Under the pieces are notes generated by a model, which saw nothing but the letters and a program-made list of their open reading frames with translations, had not been told where the DNA came from and searched no databases. Shown piece after piece: positions 10,752 through 24,216 of a stretch of 64,000 nucleotides of DNA. The DNA is from Klebsormidium nitens. Lineage: Eukaryota; Streptophyta; Klebsormidiophyceae; Klebsormidiales; Klebsormidiaceae. A program made the translations under genes and the position numbers. Each line of letters opens with the position of its first letter. The stretch's first letter is position 1. The stretch spans positions 148,249-212,248 of the forward strand of contig DF236985.1 of assembly GCA_000708835.1 (NCBI GenBank), in the 5' to 3' direction.

Positions 10752-13700
10752 ATGATGACCACTTTGCGCAGCCACATTGTGGGGTTCACATTAGTAGCGG
10801 CGCTTCTCTCCGTGTGCCACATTGCGGCTGCGGCTGTCAGTGGTGATCAGTGCAAGGCCCAAGAGACTCAGGCTGTTGCAATCAATGCGTACGGAAGGCG
10901 CTTGTCGATAGACGATGAGAGTACACCGTTCTATCAGGTGGGTGGCTTCTCTCCATCGCTCCTGCCACTCTGTTAGTTACAAACGATTGGTCTAATGCCT
11001 TGACTCGAAGGACAATCAAAAAGAGGAGAGAGCTCTTTCTGTAAGAGCGGATTGGAATTATATGTACCTTATGAAGCAAATAAGAGGTTTCATTGCTAGA
11101 GGACTTTGTCTGACTCCTGTCATTGTACTCAGTTCTATTCAAACGGCCAGCTGTTCAACGTACACACTGCGCAATCACCGTGATGTCATGGTGCACCAAC
11201 CAGACTTCCCTTGCATAAGGTTCGGCTTGATTGACCAGAGAACCACAGACGCTTTAGAACTGATCGATTGTGGACACTTTAAGGCCAAAAAGGACTATCT
11301 GATGGGGAATCAAATGTCCCTTACCCAGCTGTTTGACTCCTGATAGAAAGCCCTGTGGCCACATACGAACAGATGTCAAGACACTTTGAAGTACCTGAAT
11401 GAAGTTTCTCGTTTTCAATGAAGTTTCTCGTCTTTGTTAGTACAGCCAACAGACTCCCTGGCATCTCCCCGCTTCTCTGGAGTAAGGACGTATGCCCGCC
11501 TGCCCCATGTCACCTCCATGGAGGGGGTGGACGTCGCAGTCTTTGGCATCCCCTTTGATACCGGTGCCAGCTTCAAGTAAGTGAGCGAGCCTGCTGTCGC
11601 TGAGTATCTGCTATAGTCTGCTCACTTAATGAGACCTTGACAAGTGAAGCACTTCACACAAATGCGAGGCATCAACAGTCTTTACTGAGATTTCGAGATG
11701 AGACCTTGCTGAGTAACGTCATCTTCCCGTCACAGATCAATTGGTCTTGGGGCAGCTTCCTGGAATGTTCGTCAAACTTACGACCTGGCTTCCAGCACAT
11801 AATCCGTTGCCTCTCCCGAATTGCAAGAGCTGGAGTACTTTTACGAACTTCCTTTCTTTGGCTTAAAGTCAGCATCCAATTGCAGTCTGCCAGAAAGTCC
11901 AACTGGCCATTAAGTCCAACATTCAGACCACCCAATTTTGGTCCTATGTCCTCATCTCACTTCTGACACGACCTCCAATCGATCCCTCCAGGATAGGCCA
12001 GCGCTACGGCCCCGAATCCGTTCGCAGCGCCTCCCACCTGCTCCGTCCCTACAACCCCGATGTCAACGTCACCGTTTTCGGCGCCCTTTCCTGTGTCGAC
12101 TTCGGCGACGTGTCTGTCGTCCCTGGTTACATCCAGGCAAGCTATGCGGCGATGGAAAAGGACATCACAGAGCTGGCGGAAGCGGGGGTGGTAACGCTCG
12201 GCTTTGGGGGCGACCATTCTGTTACGCTGGGGGAGCTGCGGGCGCTGGCAAAAGTGCACGGGCCGATGTCGCTGGTGAGGTGGTGCGATCTTCTGGGAAG
12301 CTGTCAGTAGTCTCTGCAGATGTCTGTCAAGGCAAAGCGCGGAGACGAGCAGGAGCAAGGGCTCAGTTTGTTGTTTGTGACTTCTGGCATCGCGGGTTGA
12401 ACATTTGAATGTCAACCGGACGGTTCGTGCGCTGCGAGCCACTCTTACCTTTGTCCTTGATACACAAACCTTGCACTTAGTGAAGTAGCACAAACCTGCA
12501 CTTGGTGAAGGTGCCCGTTAGGAAACCTTTTGGCTCTCGGTTCTCCTAGCTCTCTGAAATACCAGTATATGATGGCTATTTGCGTCCGCTCGAGCACCCT
12601 CGAATTGAACGATCTGACACTGGCCACGTCCTCTGCTGATCCTGACAGGTCGCACTTTTCCTCTGTCAGCTTCTGGAAACCAGTCCTCTTCGATCGATTC
12701 CCCTTTTTGCCATACATGAGAGCCTGCTCTGTTCTGCAGGTCTGCTTCCACTCACACAGCACGTTTACAAAGCTTACAACGATTCTCTTTGATGAGTATC
12801 CCTAATTGTTGATGTGAACGGCTGAATGTATTTCCGCAGGTCCACTTCGACTCGCACAGCGACGTGTGGGACAGCTACTTCGGCAAGAAGTACAACCACG
12901 GGACGCCCTTTCGGCGTGCCGTTGAGGAGGGCCTCTTGCTCCCCAGCAAGTCGATCCAGATTGGGATGCGGGGACCGCTTTACTCAGCAACGGTGACTCG
13001 CTACTTTCACTAATCGAGCGTTCGAACGTCCCCGTTAGAAGTGCTGCCTGAGCTGCCGTCCTTCTTTCCGAGTTTGAGAAAACGTGCTATCTGTGTCTTC
13101 GCGTGGAGCTGTGCGGACTGACGTCCTTCCGTCTCCTCTTCGAAAGTACAGTCTAATATCTAATCATCGTCCGCCTCTGAGCACTTGTTGCAATGAATGA
13201 ACGGCCTCACAAAAGTGCTGGAATATAGACGGGCTTGGACTTTGCTGCAAAAGTGTAAATATGTCACTTGTCACAAGATCTTGATACGTCGAGCCGCGGT
13301 CACTTACACTTGAGAACAAAGCCCTTTTCCAGGCTTGTCTGGTTCTGAACGAAGGCGATTTCGAGTTCAGATTACATTCAGTCAAGTTGACCTCTTGGGA
13401 CAGAGGTGAGAATACGATCTCCGGTTTCAGGCTTGCTGTTTGCGATTGCAGGACCGAAAGGACGCCACCGACTTGGGCTTCAACGTCCTCACCACTTCCG
13501 ACCTCGCCTCCCTCAAACCGCTCGTGCTCGGCGCGGCGGTCCGGCGGATCGTGGGCGCGAGCCCTGCCTTCCTCTCGTTCGACGTCGATTTTTTCGACCC
13601 GGCATATGCCCCAGGAACGGGCACGCCCGAAGTCGGCGGGCCGTCCACGCAAGTAGGCCTGGGTTACCTCCGGGCACTGAGAGATATCAATTGGGTTGGG

Positions 13701-13868
13701 GGGGATGTGGTGGAGGTGTTACCTGCTTTGGATCATGGTCAGATAACGGCCCATGCCGCCGCTCAAGTTGGTTTCGAGTTCTTGTCGCTGGTTGCCGCGC
13801 GAGCGGAGGCTTTGAGGACGGTGAGGGCGGAGTGCGATGCGTTGCGGAAAGATAAGGAAGAGTTGTAA
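10752..13868 (+). CDS. Ureohydrolase (agmatinase/arginase family) with N-terminal signal peptide
   Basis: Five exons: 10752-10937, 11446-11576, 11992-12274, 12840-12992, 13452-13868, giving 389 residues. The start at 10752 gives [20 protein letters not shown], a good signal peptide; in-frame ATGs upstream (10698, 10665) would mask it. The ureohydrolase fold follows, with the Mn2+-binding residues in place: GGDHS (His181), DSHSD (Asp204, His206, Asp208) and [19 protein letters not shown] (Asp295, Asp297). The enzymes hydrolyse a guanidinium group, releasing urea. The segment [16 protein letters not shown] and the GIPFDTGAS motif are agmatinase-like, but plant arginases also fall in this branch, so the substrate (agmatine, arginine or another guanidine) cannot be set from sequence. 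DSHSDVW replaces the common DAHTDT. Signal peptide versus mitochondrial presequence is open. Confidence 0.88.
11398..11431. repeat. 19-bp tandem repeat just before an acceptor in the ureohydrolase gene
   Basis: Two copies of aatgaagtttctcgt, at 11398-11412 and 11417-11431, lie only 14 bases from the 3' splice site of exon 2 (acceptor at 11443-11445). The repeat may enlarge the polypyrimidine part of the acceptor. Confidence 0.75.
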
Positions 13869-14836
13869 CCAGAGCCGTTGTAAAGCAACCCACCATGCAG
13901 ATACGAGAACACCAAGCGTCTTTGGAAGCTGACTCGACCAATGATAGCCGATCAAGACCCAAAAACAATCTTAGTGACCTAACAAAAGTGCGATGCACCC
14001 TGATGTGACATTGATTGCTTGATTTAGAATGAAGCTTATGACGAATCTATACTAATTCTGAAATTGAAGTCAGAGTGGAGAGTGCCGACACCATGTTGGA
14101 GATTTGCCGCTCGTTTTTGAGCAATCATTGAATGATCAACAAGACAAGAGTCAAGGCCGCACTTTACCCTCGCAGGGTAAAAAATATTCGATGCACGCTT
14201 GTGTAGGACAACAAAGAGAGCTACTTTTGAAGCGATTGTATTGGGCACAGTTAAATAGTACCCAGCAAGCGAAGCACGTTGTTGCCTTTCGTGATGAAGC
14301 TGCCAGACGATCAGAACTTTGCCCGCTCGGAGAGTTAACGTATCACGCGCTCAGGTTTCAGCGCACTAGCTTCATGACGAGCTGCATGTACGTTTAATAG
14401 GCATGGCCATATTCAGCTGCGTGAGGTGATTGTCTTTTATAAGTAATTCACAGGTGAACGTACGAGTAGAAGAGTGGAGGCCGGCTACTATTTTCTACAA
14501 TCTGCCGAAGGTTTGCAACGTATACGGAGAGCTCAGCCACGTGACATGCTGGCCGCGCCTCAGCCTTCCGCATGAACGTGATCGAACAGCTAGGCTCATG
14601 GGCATCCGGCTCGCGCGGCGGCCGCGCGCTGTCGCGGGTGGGCCGCCGCGCGGCCTGCAGGTTTTGGCAAATTTGGGCAATTGAATATAATTATGAAGAC
14701 TGAAGTCTGTAAGAAAGCTGTTCTTCAATTGTCCTTCTATTGGCGCTGTCCTGCTGCACCTTTCCTGTGTGTTTTCGCTGGACAAGCTTTGAAGAGCTGC
14801 CAAGTGCTTACGGCAGATAGAGGACCAGAAGCAAGA
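13869..14836. other. Intergenic region upstream of the sorting nexin gene
   Basis: This holds the 3' UTR of the ureohydrolase and the promoter and 5' UTR of the sorting nexin gene, both on the + strand. There is a GC-rich patch at 14600-14655 with Not I/Bss HII-like CG clusters just before the start. I see no coding sequence with support. Confidence 0.6.
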
Positions 14837-17800
14837 ATGGCAGGGAGTGAGGGCCAGGGGTCTCGGTCCTATATGAGCGATCAGATGGACAGCGTCGTTC
14901 TTGATCAGGCAGACGACGCAGGTGGCCGAAACCTGGGCAAATCGGTCCTCCATGCAGCAGACCCTCTCTCTTCCTCCTTGGCACAGTCGGCACTGACGGG
15001 CTTTGCGGGAGAGGAAGACGTAAGGATCCATTCTTCCAGTTTAAAGGTCGTGATTGTTGTGAGCTGTCAGCGTTGATTGCAAGTGCCGCCAGGAATCAAA
15101 GGAAAGTATGTGACATCCTCTATTCTTGGCGGCACTTTTGGATCGTGAAGGAAGTTCACGGTTGGTTCCTAGGCAGTTCGTTTGGAACAAAGTGGCGGAC
15201 TTTTCACAAGGGGGACTCCTCGCACAATAAATTCGGGTGTCTGAGAAAATGCTGCCGCTCACAATGTGCGATGCTCTATTGGTCACCGCTTGCACTTAGG
15301 AGCAGCTAGCACAACCTTGGTTGACAAGTCCAATGCCTAAGAAGTGCACACTTGGAAACCGCACTCTCATTTATCATCTTCTGGAATTCAAGCAGATAGA
15401 AAGCTTGAGACTCTGATAAGAAGACCCTCACTTTTAGGCAGACTTTCCTTTCTGGTTTCTTTAGTTACTGCATATCTTTCAAGTATCGAAAAACTGAAAC
15501 TTGGGATGTGGTGAACGTTGGTTCCATGCGCTAGATGTGTCACAATCGTGGATGTGTTGCCCCCTTCACCTTTATTTGAGTTGCCAATGTGTCGTATCGT
15601 CAAGTTTGTTCTCAACGTTTGGAGTCACAGTAGGGCACAATGGCGCTCTAATCAAGAGAATTGGCGGTTAACCTTCTTCTGAGAAGTTTTGAGAGAGGCG
15701 TCAACATCCACTAAATGCAGCTTCTCTGGTTCGAAAAGCCTGAAGATCTCTGTTCACACCTTATCCATTCTTTCAAACCCAAAGAAGTCAAGTTGTCACA
15801 CGGCGTTGCCATACAAACTCCTGATCCTCATAGAACACACCCTGGTCATAGATAACCAATTAGCTTCAGTACAGCCACCATCTGCATCACTCCCGTGCTT
15901 ACACAGCATGTCTAAAACCTCTCTCGCGTTCCTCGGTACTTCTTCTGCTACTAAAAGCAGATAAGGAATGCTGTGCTCCTAGACTAAAGGAAAGCACAAC
16001 TTGCTTTCATTGAGGGAGCCTGCTTCCTAATCTCTTGATTCCTTTTCCTTTAGAGAATATCGGATCCGCACTGGATCGAAGCTGCCTCATTTGCAGTCAG
16101 ACCTTGATAATCGGCGTTTCAGAAAGTCTCTCTGTCATGCGTCTCTCCTTCAAATTACTACTGCTTCTCACTTTTTACGCTAAGTCGGAAACCCGCATCT
16201 CTCCCAGCTCGTGGAACCGCCCTCGTACGCGGACGCCATCTTTGCCCCCCCCTACATGGGCTCCAGCAGCGACACCGAGATCACTGCCGCCACGAACGGT
16301 CCGAGCCCGTCCGAAGCGCAGCCGTCCACGTCGCGTCCGAACCAGCTCGTCCTTAACATCTCCGTAACGGACCCTCAGAAGATCATCGAGAGCGCGGGCT
16401 CCAGCCTCGTGCCGGGGAGCGGGACGTACGTCTCTTACAAGGTGGGTGATTGATTCCAAAAGGCTCCTTGTTTACGTTTCAGAGTCCCCCCGTTTTGAAG
16501 AACCGTCCAGGATTTGTAATCTGCTCGGCTGTATCCAGGCTTCGATCTTTCATAGCTCCAGACTCGTTTCTATCACTCGTCTGTACTCAGATTTAGACCG
16601 TAAGATAGCTTCAGCCTCGCTTGGATTTCCCTTCTATGTCTGTGTTTTGGTCTGTGATTGCTTCAGCCTTGTTCTTTGTCTTAGGATTTTCATCCCGACC
16701 ACTTCTGACTGCACGTTCTTGGATGGATTGAACCTCTCCGAAGGCATCTGACATCAGCAACAAACCAAGGGGGTTCTGATGATTTTGACAAAGCCGAAAC
16801 TCTATCAGAGACCAGTTTTCGTTGTCTGCTTACATGTATTGTGTGCCGGGGATTCAGAAGCTGTCTTTCTATTTGAATCGGACAAGGTTTTGAATTTCGC
16901 CTGAAAGTCTGCAAGATGCTTGTGGGCGTGTCGGCTTTGTCTACAGCTTTCAAGGGGGGAGTGCGATGTCAGGCTTTTCTAGCAACCTTTACATAGATCA
17001 GCTTTTTCTACCAGGGCCACAACCAGCTGTATGCAGCAAAGAACAGATGACAACGCAAAAGGTTATGTTCGGGCGACGGGCTGCCCCGCTCAGACACTCA
17101 CACGGAAGTGTCATCAAAAGCTGGTACAATTCCGCTGAAAGCACAGCCTCCGGTCGACTTATTAGACGTTGCTCCGAGTGCAGGTCACTACAAAAACGAA
17201 CCTGCCGGGGTACAAGGCGTCAGAGTTCGCGGTCCGGCGGCGGTTCAAAGATTTCGTGGTCCTGGCTGACAGGTTAGTCACTTTAAACTCGGTGAGTCAC
17301 TTAAAATCGGAGAGTCGGAACGACCTATTCGGGTACCCGGGTACTCGGGTCAGCATTCGTCTGCTGACAGCTTCAGCTCATGCAGCGCTCGAGGATCAGA
17401 AGTTGTTCGGCCAATCGTCCTCCACGGTTACTCTTCATTTTGTTCATCATGTCACCCGCCTCCGTCAGGCTAGAAAGGTGACCACGCCAATATCGTCTCA
17501 CTTTGTTCATCTCCTCCCGTCCTTTTCATTTCCTGGCATTCACCGTCTGACTTGCGGTTCCATACGGCGTCCTCATTTCCCCCGAACTCGATCGTGATCG
17601 TGATCATGTGAACCTCCCCCGTGCAGGCTGGCAGAGAGTTACCGCGGGTACTTCATTCCCCCGCGCCCCGACAAGGCCGTGGTGGAAGGACAGGTCGCAT
17701 TCCTCTCCCCCTGGCCCCAGGTTCCTGCCACGGCACCCTTTCCTAGGGCTGCTTTTTACAGCTTCTTTCGACCAGGTTGCGAACAGAACCAAAGGAAATA

Positions 17801-20800
17801 ATTCAAGACTTGTAAGAACTTGCGTGATACATTTCTGAAAGCCGGGCGGGACATGAGGTCGCCAAGGAAATTTGCTCACCGAACTGCGGGTAATTTAGCC
17901 CGAACCAAGTCAACAAAGGTTTTGACAGGGCCTTTCTACTTTCTTGAAAATCCCCGCCCGTGGATCCGGATTCAAGAAAAATTCTTGGTTCCTTTTGCAA
18001 CCTGGTCGAAAGGAGCTGTAGTCATGCACGTGTGTTTATAACGGAGCTCTGGAACCCCATCTTTCTATTGTGTCCTAAAAAGAGCTATGCAGGACTGAGC
18101 GGGGGTTTTGGCAAATGCTCTTGAACGATTTCTGAATTTGAGTTAAACCTCTAAAGTGAATAGAAAGCCAGTCTTCCGAGCAGCGACCCTGGCATCCATC
18201 TCGAATCTACGAAGCTTACGTCGGCATGATTCGAAGCTTTGTTCACTAGATTGGGCTCTCGCATTCACGCCGGAAACTGTCAGCGTGGTCACCCGTTTTC
18301 TTTGGAGCTTGTCACATCTTTGCATAGTCGCTACTCTCTTCCCAGCCTCATCACTTCTGGCCCCATCGGTCCTTCGCTTCTAACCACACCGCCTTTGCCA
18401 CCGAGCTCCTTTGACAAGCCACCGCCGCGAGATATTGCAGCGCCCATGTGCGACCAGTTCAAGCGTGACCCGAGAACCGGAGAGCTACAATGTTTGACAG
18501 CGCTTGTTTCTGGATCACTGCAGGTGATGCAGCAAAAGGACTTTGTGGAGATGCGCAAGATGGCCCTTGACAAGTACCTCAAGAGGCTGGCGGCGCATCC
18601 GGTCCTCCGCAACAGGTGAACCCTGAGGCTTTTACTTTCGAGGATAGTTAACGGAGAAGTAATCGTACGATGAGGGACAGGAGTTGCGGGGCTTTCCCTT
18701 CGCTTGAAGCAAGTCTATGGGAACTCCTGCTTGAGCAATTTTGCGTTGTGAGGATACAGAGCTTAATGACGACAACAGATGTTTGGCAGCCCATTCACCT
18801 TACTCGAAGCAGATTTGTCGGGACTCGTGCTTGATCAGTCTTTGCAGGTGATTACTCGAAGACCTCCCGAACTTATATGCTTCGGTCTTCAGGACACACC
18901 ACTGTCTGGGAAATTGTAGGAACCCCGTGCCTGGCTGTATCCGGTCCCTTTCCTTCCTGAATTTAGGTTCTCCCTTTCCTTTCGTCGACATTACTCGCAT
19001 CTGCTTGCAGCACGGACCTGAAAGTCTTTCTGGAAACCGAGGGCAGGCTTCCACTACAACCCACGACCGACCTAGGTGACTTCTCTCAGCCCCGCATGCA
19101 TTCAAGATTTTTCGATACTACGTGCACACGTTAGGCACGTCTTCGAATAAAATGATTGGAAGGCCAATTTTGACAGCGGGGGCGGCCGCTTTCTCTGCCT
19201 GGTGACGCGTTCGAACTTCCGCGATTCCGAATGAAGGCGTTCTTTCAACGCAGCACAACTGTATCTTTGCGTCATTCGAGTGCCGCAAAGTTGTAAGAGC
19301 GGAAAGGCTAGCGCGCTCTCAGTTTTGTACACAAGCGGAGGGATCCATCTCTGGCGGGATAAGAAAAAAGGTCGCTCAAACCAAGAATCTTCACTGCAAA
19401 GCCTCACCTTGGAAACCTTTTGCTCTCTATCTGCAATACTAGAAGCTGGCTTTTTTGCTTGTGCAGCCTCGCGCATGCTGGACGGTGCAGTCAAGCTCCC
19501 GCGGCAACTCTTCGGCAGCGAGCAGACGACTCCCCCACCGCAGGAGGCCGCACAAGTAAGCCACGCTAAGCAAATGGCTTTTCGTACAACTAGTCCCCAA
19601 GTGCGATCTGCCCTACGATTATTGGGTTGTCACGAAATAAATCCCAGGCGCGTTCTGGTAGCTGTTATCCCTTTGGCCGGCTTCAAGTCGGTGACAGGTT
19701 TTGCTTGCGTTTCCTTAGTCCGTTCGACGGGCGCCTCTTCTGCTTAGTTTCATCCGTGTTCCGTTCGCTCGAAGCTGGAACGGGCCCGTAATCAGCTTCT
19801 ACCGACGATGCACCGCCCAATCGATTGTTAGGGTCCGCTGAATCCTGCATCTGAGAACTAGGTAAGGCACAAAGCTGTCAGGACTGAACGATTGCCTTTG
19901 CTTTGTGCAGCCAGCGAAAGGAGGCCGGGACCTGGTGCGAATCTTCAAGGAGCTCAAGCAGACCGTGCAGAACGACTGGGTGCGTTGTCGAGGCCCCTCT
20001 CCCTTGCATGTTTCCTTTTTAAAAGCTAGAATGCGATAAGGCGTGGAGATTGTGAAGGGCACTTTGAGCGCCTGTCGGTCAGAAAGTGTCCAAAGCTGAG
20101 TTCCAAGGTGTGACTGCAGTTTGACCTCGGAGCAATTACCAGGGTGTTATTGTTGAGCAGCTCGTCGCAGCGACGTCCACCAGAAGTGCGCTTCCTTTTA
20201 GCCTGGCTTTCCGTCAGACTTCTGTCTACTTAGTTACTTACTTGTTACATTGCCGAGAAGTTGATTCGCTTTTTCCCGGATTCGCATCTGCTGACGCAAC
20301 GCTCTGCCAGGCTTGTCATCTGTGGAGCCGCTCCGGCGTGAGGAATGTCGTGCTTGGTTATAAGGAAGCCGGGAACCCTTAAGCTGCTCTTCGTCAATCA
20401 ATGTTCAGGCTCCTTGCACATGCCAGATAAAAGCGAACCGGATTCAGCCGACTGGAGAACTTAACCAGGACCTGTTTGACGCTGCGTGCTCGGGTTTTCA
20501 GAAGCCTGCGCAGCAGCTATCGCTGCTACTTTTCCCGTCGTTCAAGCGTCACTTTGCAATGGCTGGTGGGATGCTTAACAATGACTTGGGCGCGAATTAT
20601 CACACTGCTTTTTTCGCCCTTTCATGGATTTGTCTAACTGCAGGGGTCGTCGAAGCCGCCCATTGCGGAGGAGGACAAAGCGTACCTGGACCGGAAAGAA
20701 AAGGAGCTCGACCTGGAAAAGCAGCTGCTGGACGCGTCAGCCAAGGCAAGCTCCTCTCAACTAGCTTTTTCTGCGCTGTCGTCATACCCTCCGCTAAACG

Positions 20801-23800
20801 CTTGGGCGAATGCACATTTCTTCGTTCTAAAACCTGCTCTTTTGAGCCCGTTTCCTGAGACTCTGAAAGATTGCTCTCCTGAGTTGGCTGTCGCTCTTGG
20901 TTGAGGAGTAACTCTCATATGTCATTAGAAATTCTTGGCATCTGCCAGTCCCTTGAATCAGATCAAAGTCATCAGCCGGTCAATTTGGACGGAAAATGTT
21001 CCAAGTTTTTGGCGAAAGAGGTTGCAACCAACATCATGATTTGTACGCTTGTTTCTGCAGGCGGAGGCTCTGACTAAGGCGCAGCAAGAACTGGGGGAGG
21101 TTACTGGGGAGCTGGGCCTGGCCTTTGTCAAGATCGCGAAGTTCGAGGAGGAGCCCGGTGAGCCGCCCCGGGGGCCATCTTGCACTGAAATGAATGTTGC
21201 GCTTGACCAGGGCTCACGTGGGGGACGTTCTTGTGGAGGTCGCTTGTGAAGATTGTGCCAGTTTGCCAAGTCTGCGCTCATTATCCATGTTCTGAGCTCG
21301 CTGGCAGCCGTCTTCAAGATTAAAAGAGGTCTTTCCACATCTCCTACGATGTGGAAAGACCTTCGTTTCATAAAAGAGACGTAGAAGTACCTGTTTGGAT
21401 TGGAAAATAACTTGCTTTTGATCCTCAGGAGGTTGCACGGGTTTAGTCAGCGGAGAAAGGCAGACTTTGTATGACTGTTGCAAGGGGACAGGTCAAAGGA
21501 ATTGTTGGGCGCCTCAATTTGAAAGCCAACGGCAGTACAAAGAAGAGACTTGAGCATGCTTGAGGCCTGTTCGTGCAGGCACGAGCCAACAGCAGAAGGT
21601 GCATGCGGTGGAGTCTCGCAGATTAGGACACGCGGCGATCCGGACGAGCCGGCTGTGTCGAACAGCCACCGCACAGACCGTCAACCAACTGGTGAGCAGG
21701 ACAACTGATCCCCGACCGCAGTTTGTGTCAGTCCCAGAATACCCCACTGAAGTCCAACATCAGTTGCACGCTATCTGCCTTACCCTCGATCTCCCTCCGT
21801 GCGTCCTGGAGCCCATAGTCGTGAGCAGCTCAAGTGCCTACGACTTACAACCGTTCAATATAGGAACTTGCAATCACGTGTAGGTCCCTTGCGTTTGCTA
21901 TGGAGCCGTTCTGCCGTGACGATTGACTGAGTCGAGTGTTAGCCAGAGGATGCGAAGTTTTGGGACGGCTTCTTTGGAGTACTCAGTTTAAGGAGCCCGC
22001 AATTTTGAAGACGGAAGAAAGAGCCGTATTTGCACCCTGCACTCTTGCGTTGCTTCTGGACAGGGTTATCTACAAGAGTGTTTGGGCCTGGAACGCCCAC
22101 AACCTTGATCTGGATGCCCATTCAGGAACCCGCAAGGCCTCTCCTTCACGTCCCATTCTGCAACTTGTCTTTCATACGCTCTCAATATTCGTTCCCACAG
22201 GGACAGCTGCACGAGTACTTGGACCTGGATGCCCACAACTTCAATCGCACCTCAGTTTTGGAACTCGCATAGGCTCCCTTTTACGTGCCAACTCCCCTCA
22301 TGATTTTTCACCACTTGTGTCAGCTCCACGAGTTTCTAAGGCGTGAATGCCCACAACTCCGTCCTATATCGCACTGTGGAACCCGCATCGCCTCTCCTTC
22401 ACTTTCTGTCTTAACATCACTCTCTCAAAAACTCGCCGATCAATTCTACAGGGACAGCTGCATGGGTATCTGGGCTTAGAAAGCCCTAATGATGCGGTTC
22501 TGGAACCCGCCTTATCAAGTGAATGCAGCCCGCAATATCTCGCTTACTCGTTTCTCTTTGCAACTATGCAGGGGCAGCTGCACGAGTATCTGGGTCTGAT
22601 GGCCGCCATTCACGCGGCCATGGCGGACCGCAACAACGCCCTCGTCACCGTCCAGACGCTCACCAACGACCTGGCCACCAAGAAGAGCAAGATCGAAAAG
22701 CTCGAGGCGCAATCGTCGAAGGTCGGTGCAAAATACAGCAGCGCTTTCTTCAAATTGGAGGTTATTCTGACTCGTGTTCCTCAGTCCTCGGCAGCTCTGG
22801 TCGCAACTTTTCCAAGTTCGGGTTCATTTACCGATAGAAGACTTCAAGTTGCGGGACTTTGTTGATATCCTCGCGCTGAGCATTGAAACCGCACGGGAGT
22901 TCGTTTGATTTATGGCTCGCTTGTGTATCGCATTGCCGAGGACTAGTAGGTTGAATCTTGACGTTTCAACGTGCTTTGTTGTTCAAGGTGAAGCCTACCT
23001 TGAAATTACAACGGATGGCCCACAAAGTTCCAATGGTTTTAGCGTTCCAAAAGGGTCGTCACTTAACAAGTCGTCTTCCGATGGTTCCCTTAGTTCCCTC
23101 GATGCGAGCTCTTGAGCCTCCCGGCCGTCATTTCCTCCAATGTTTTCGTTACCACTGTCTCATCCAACTCCTTATTCAATGAGCAGATATTCGGCGGCGA
23201 CACGTCCCGGACGCGAAAGATAGCGGATCTGAACCGCGAAGTCGCCGCGACGGACGAGGCGTTGTTGGCGGCGAAGCAGGAGTACGAAAAGATCAAGGTA
23301 GGCTGGCATCTTTCTGCAGGACCACCGGCGATGACGTGGATTTCTTTTGAGCAGTTGCGAAGAGTGTCCTTCGAGCGGTTGCGAAGGGCACGTCATTCGG
23401 ACACCCGGTATGGCAAAGAATCCCTAAGCTGCTTGTGTCGATCAAATGCCGTCGATGGTTACACTCGTAAAGAAAGCGTTGGCCCGTACGTAACGTCACT
23501 CCGGCACACCGCATCATGACCCGGCACCTCTGTGGGCAGCGGTCGTTCAGAAAGCTGAGGCCTCGTTGACATTCCGCATTAGTCTCGATCATCGCTGCGA
23601 CCGTTGTGCTACCAAGTACCATACACTCGATATTTTTGCCAATAGAGTCTTGCTTATCTTTGTTCGCAAGAAAATGTTTATTGGACAACTAGGGGACTCA
23701 CGCTCACTGTTGTGTGCTTCCTTCAGGAACGGAACCGGGAAGAAATCGAGCGGTTTGACCGGGAACGGCACGCAGACTTCCACCAAATGCTGGCCGGCTT

Positions 23801-24216
23801 TGTACGAACCCAAGTAAGAGACCCAAACGAGATGCCTGATTGCGCATCCTCTCCACTTGACTCTTCACGTGCACTCGACAGCCTTGTGAACACGGTGGTC
23901 GTGTCCGCAAGTGGGTTCTTTGAAAGCAGTCCATGCCCGGGTCTTCGTCAAACTGTGACCTCGTCAAAACGGGTGTGTTGATCGGGCCTGTTAGTTGATT
24001 AGACGCACAGGAGAGATACGCACTTGATTCAGAAGCTTTTGCATGTCACTTTCTGAGTCGCTCGGGACGACCCGATCAGGGAGCTGCTTGGAGTAGAATG
24101 CCGTCTTTTACCATTTGCAGGTAGCATACAACGAGAAAGCCGCAAGCTTCTGGCAGGCTTTGGCTGACGACTCGACGCAAGGGAGAAGCGCCCGGTCGTC
24201 AATTGCAGGCACTTGA
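14837..24216 (+). CDS. SNX2: Sorting nexin, plant SNX2 type (PX-BAR)
   Basis: Fifteen exons: 14837-15019, 16208-16441, 17184-17272, 17627-17693, 18524-18615, 19011-19075, 19467-19555, 19911-19979, 20644-20745, 21061-21157, 21579-21691, 22572-22721, 23187-23297, 23727-23813, 24121-24216. All phases agree and give 547 residues, close to land-plant SNX2 (~580). Residues ~106-245 are the PX domain, with VRRRFKDF (phosphoinositide-binding RR-aromatic) and FIPPRPDKAVVEGQVMQ, a signature of the SNX2 group. SRMLDGAVKLPRQLFG precedes the BAR coiled coil (~290-547), with FGGDTSRTRKI near the end. SNX2 pairs with SNX1 as the membrane-bending part of plant retromer and acts at endosomes. The intron after exon 9 starts with GC (AAG|GCAAGC). 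The donors after exons 4 (gtcgca) and 12 (gtcggt) are weak, but protein continuity supports them. Confidence 0.92.
22064..22640 (+). repeat. Tandem degenerate copies of a 3' splice site plus exon start, SNX2 exon 12
   Basis: The real exon 12 begins at 22572 with gggcagctgcacgagtatct. Related sequence occurs four more times in the intron before it, at about 22064, 22201, 22318 and 22452, spaced 117-137 bases apart. The copies at 22201 and 22452 directly follow an acceptor-like cccacag or tctacag. Other shared words are gcccacaac and aacccgc....ctcctt. The 22201 copy soon reaches a stop codon. The 22452 copy stays open and in frame into the real exon, exactly 120 bases away. Confidence 0.85.
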
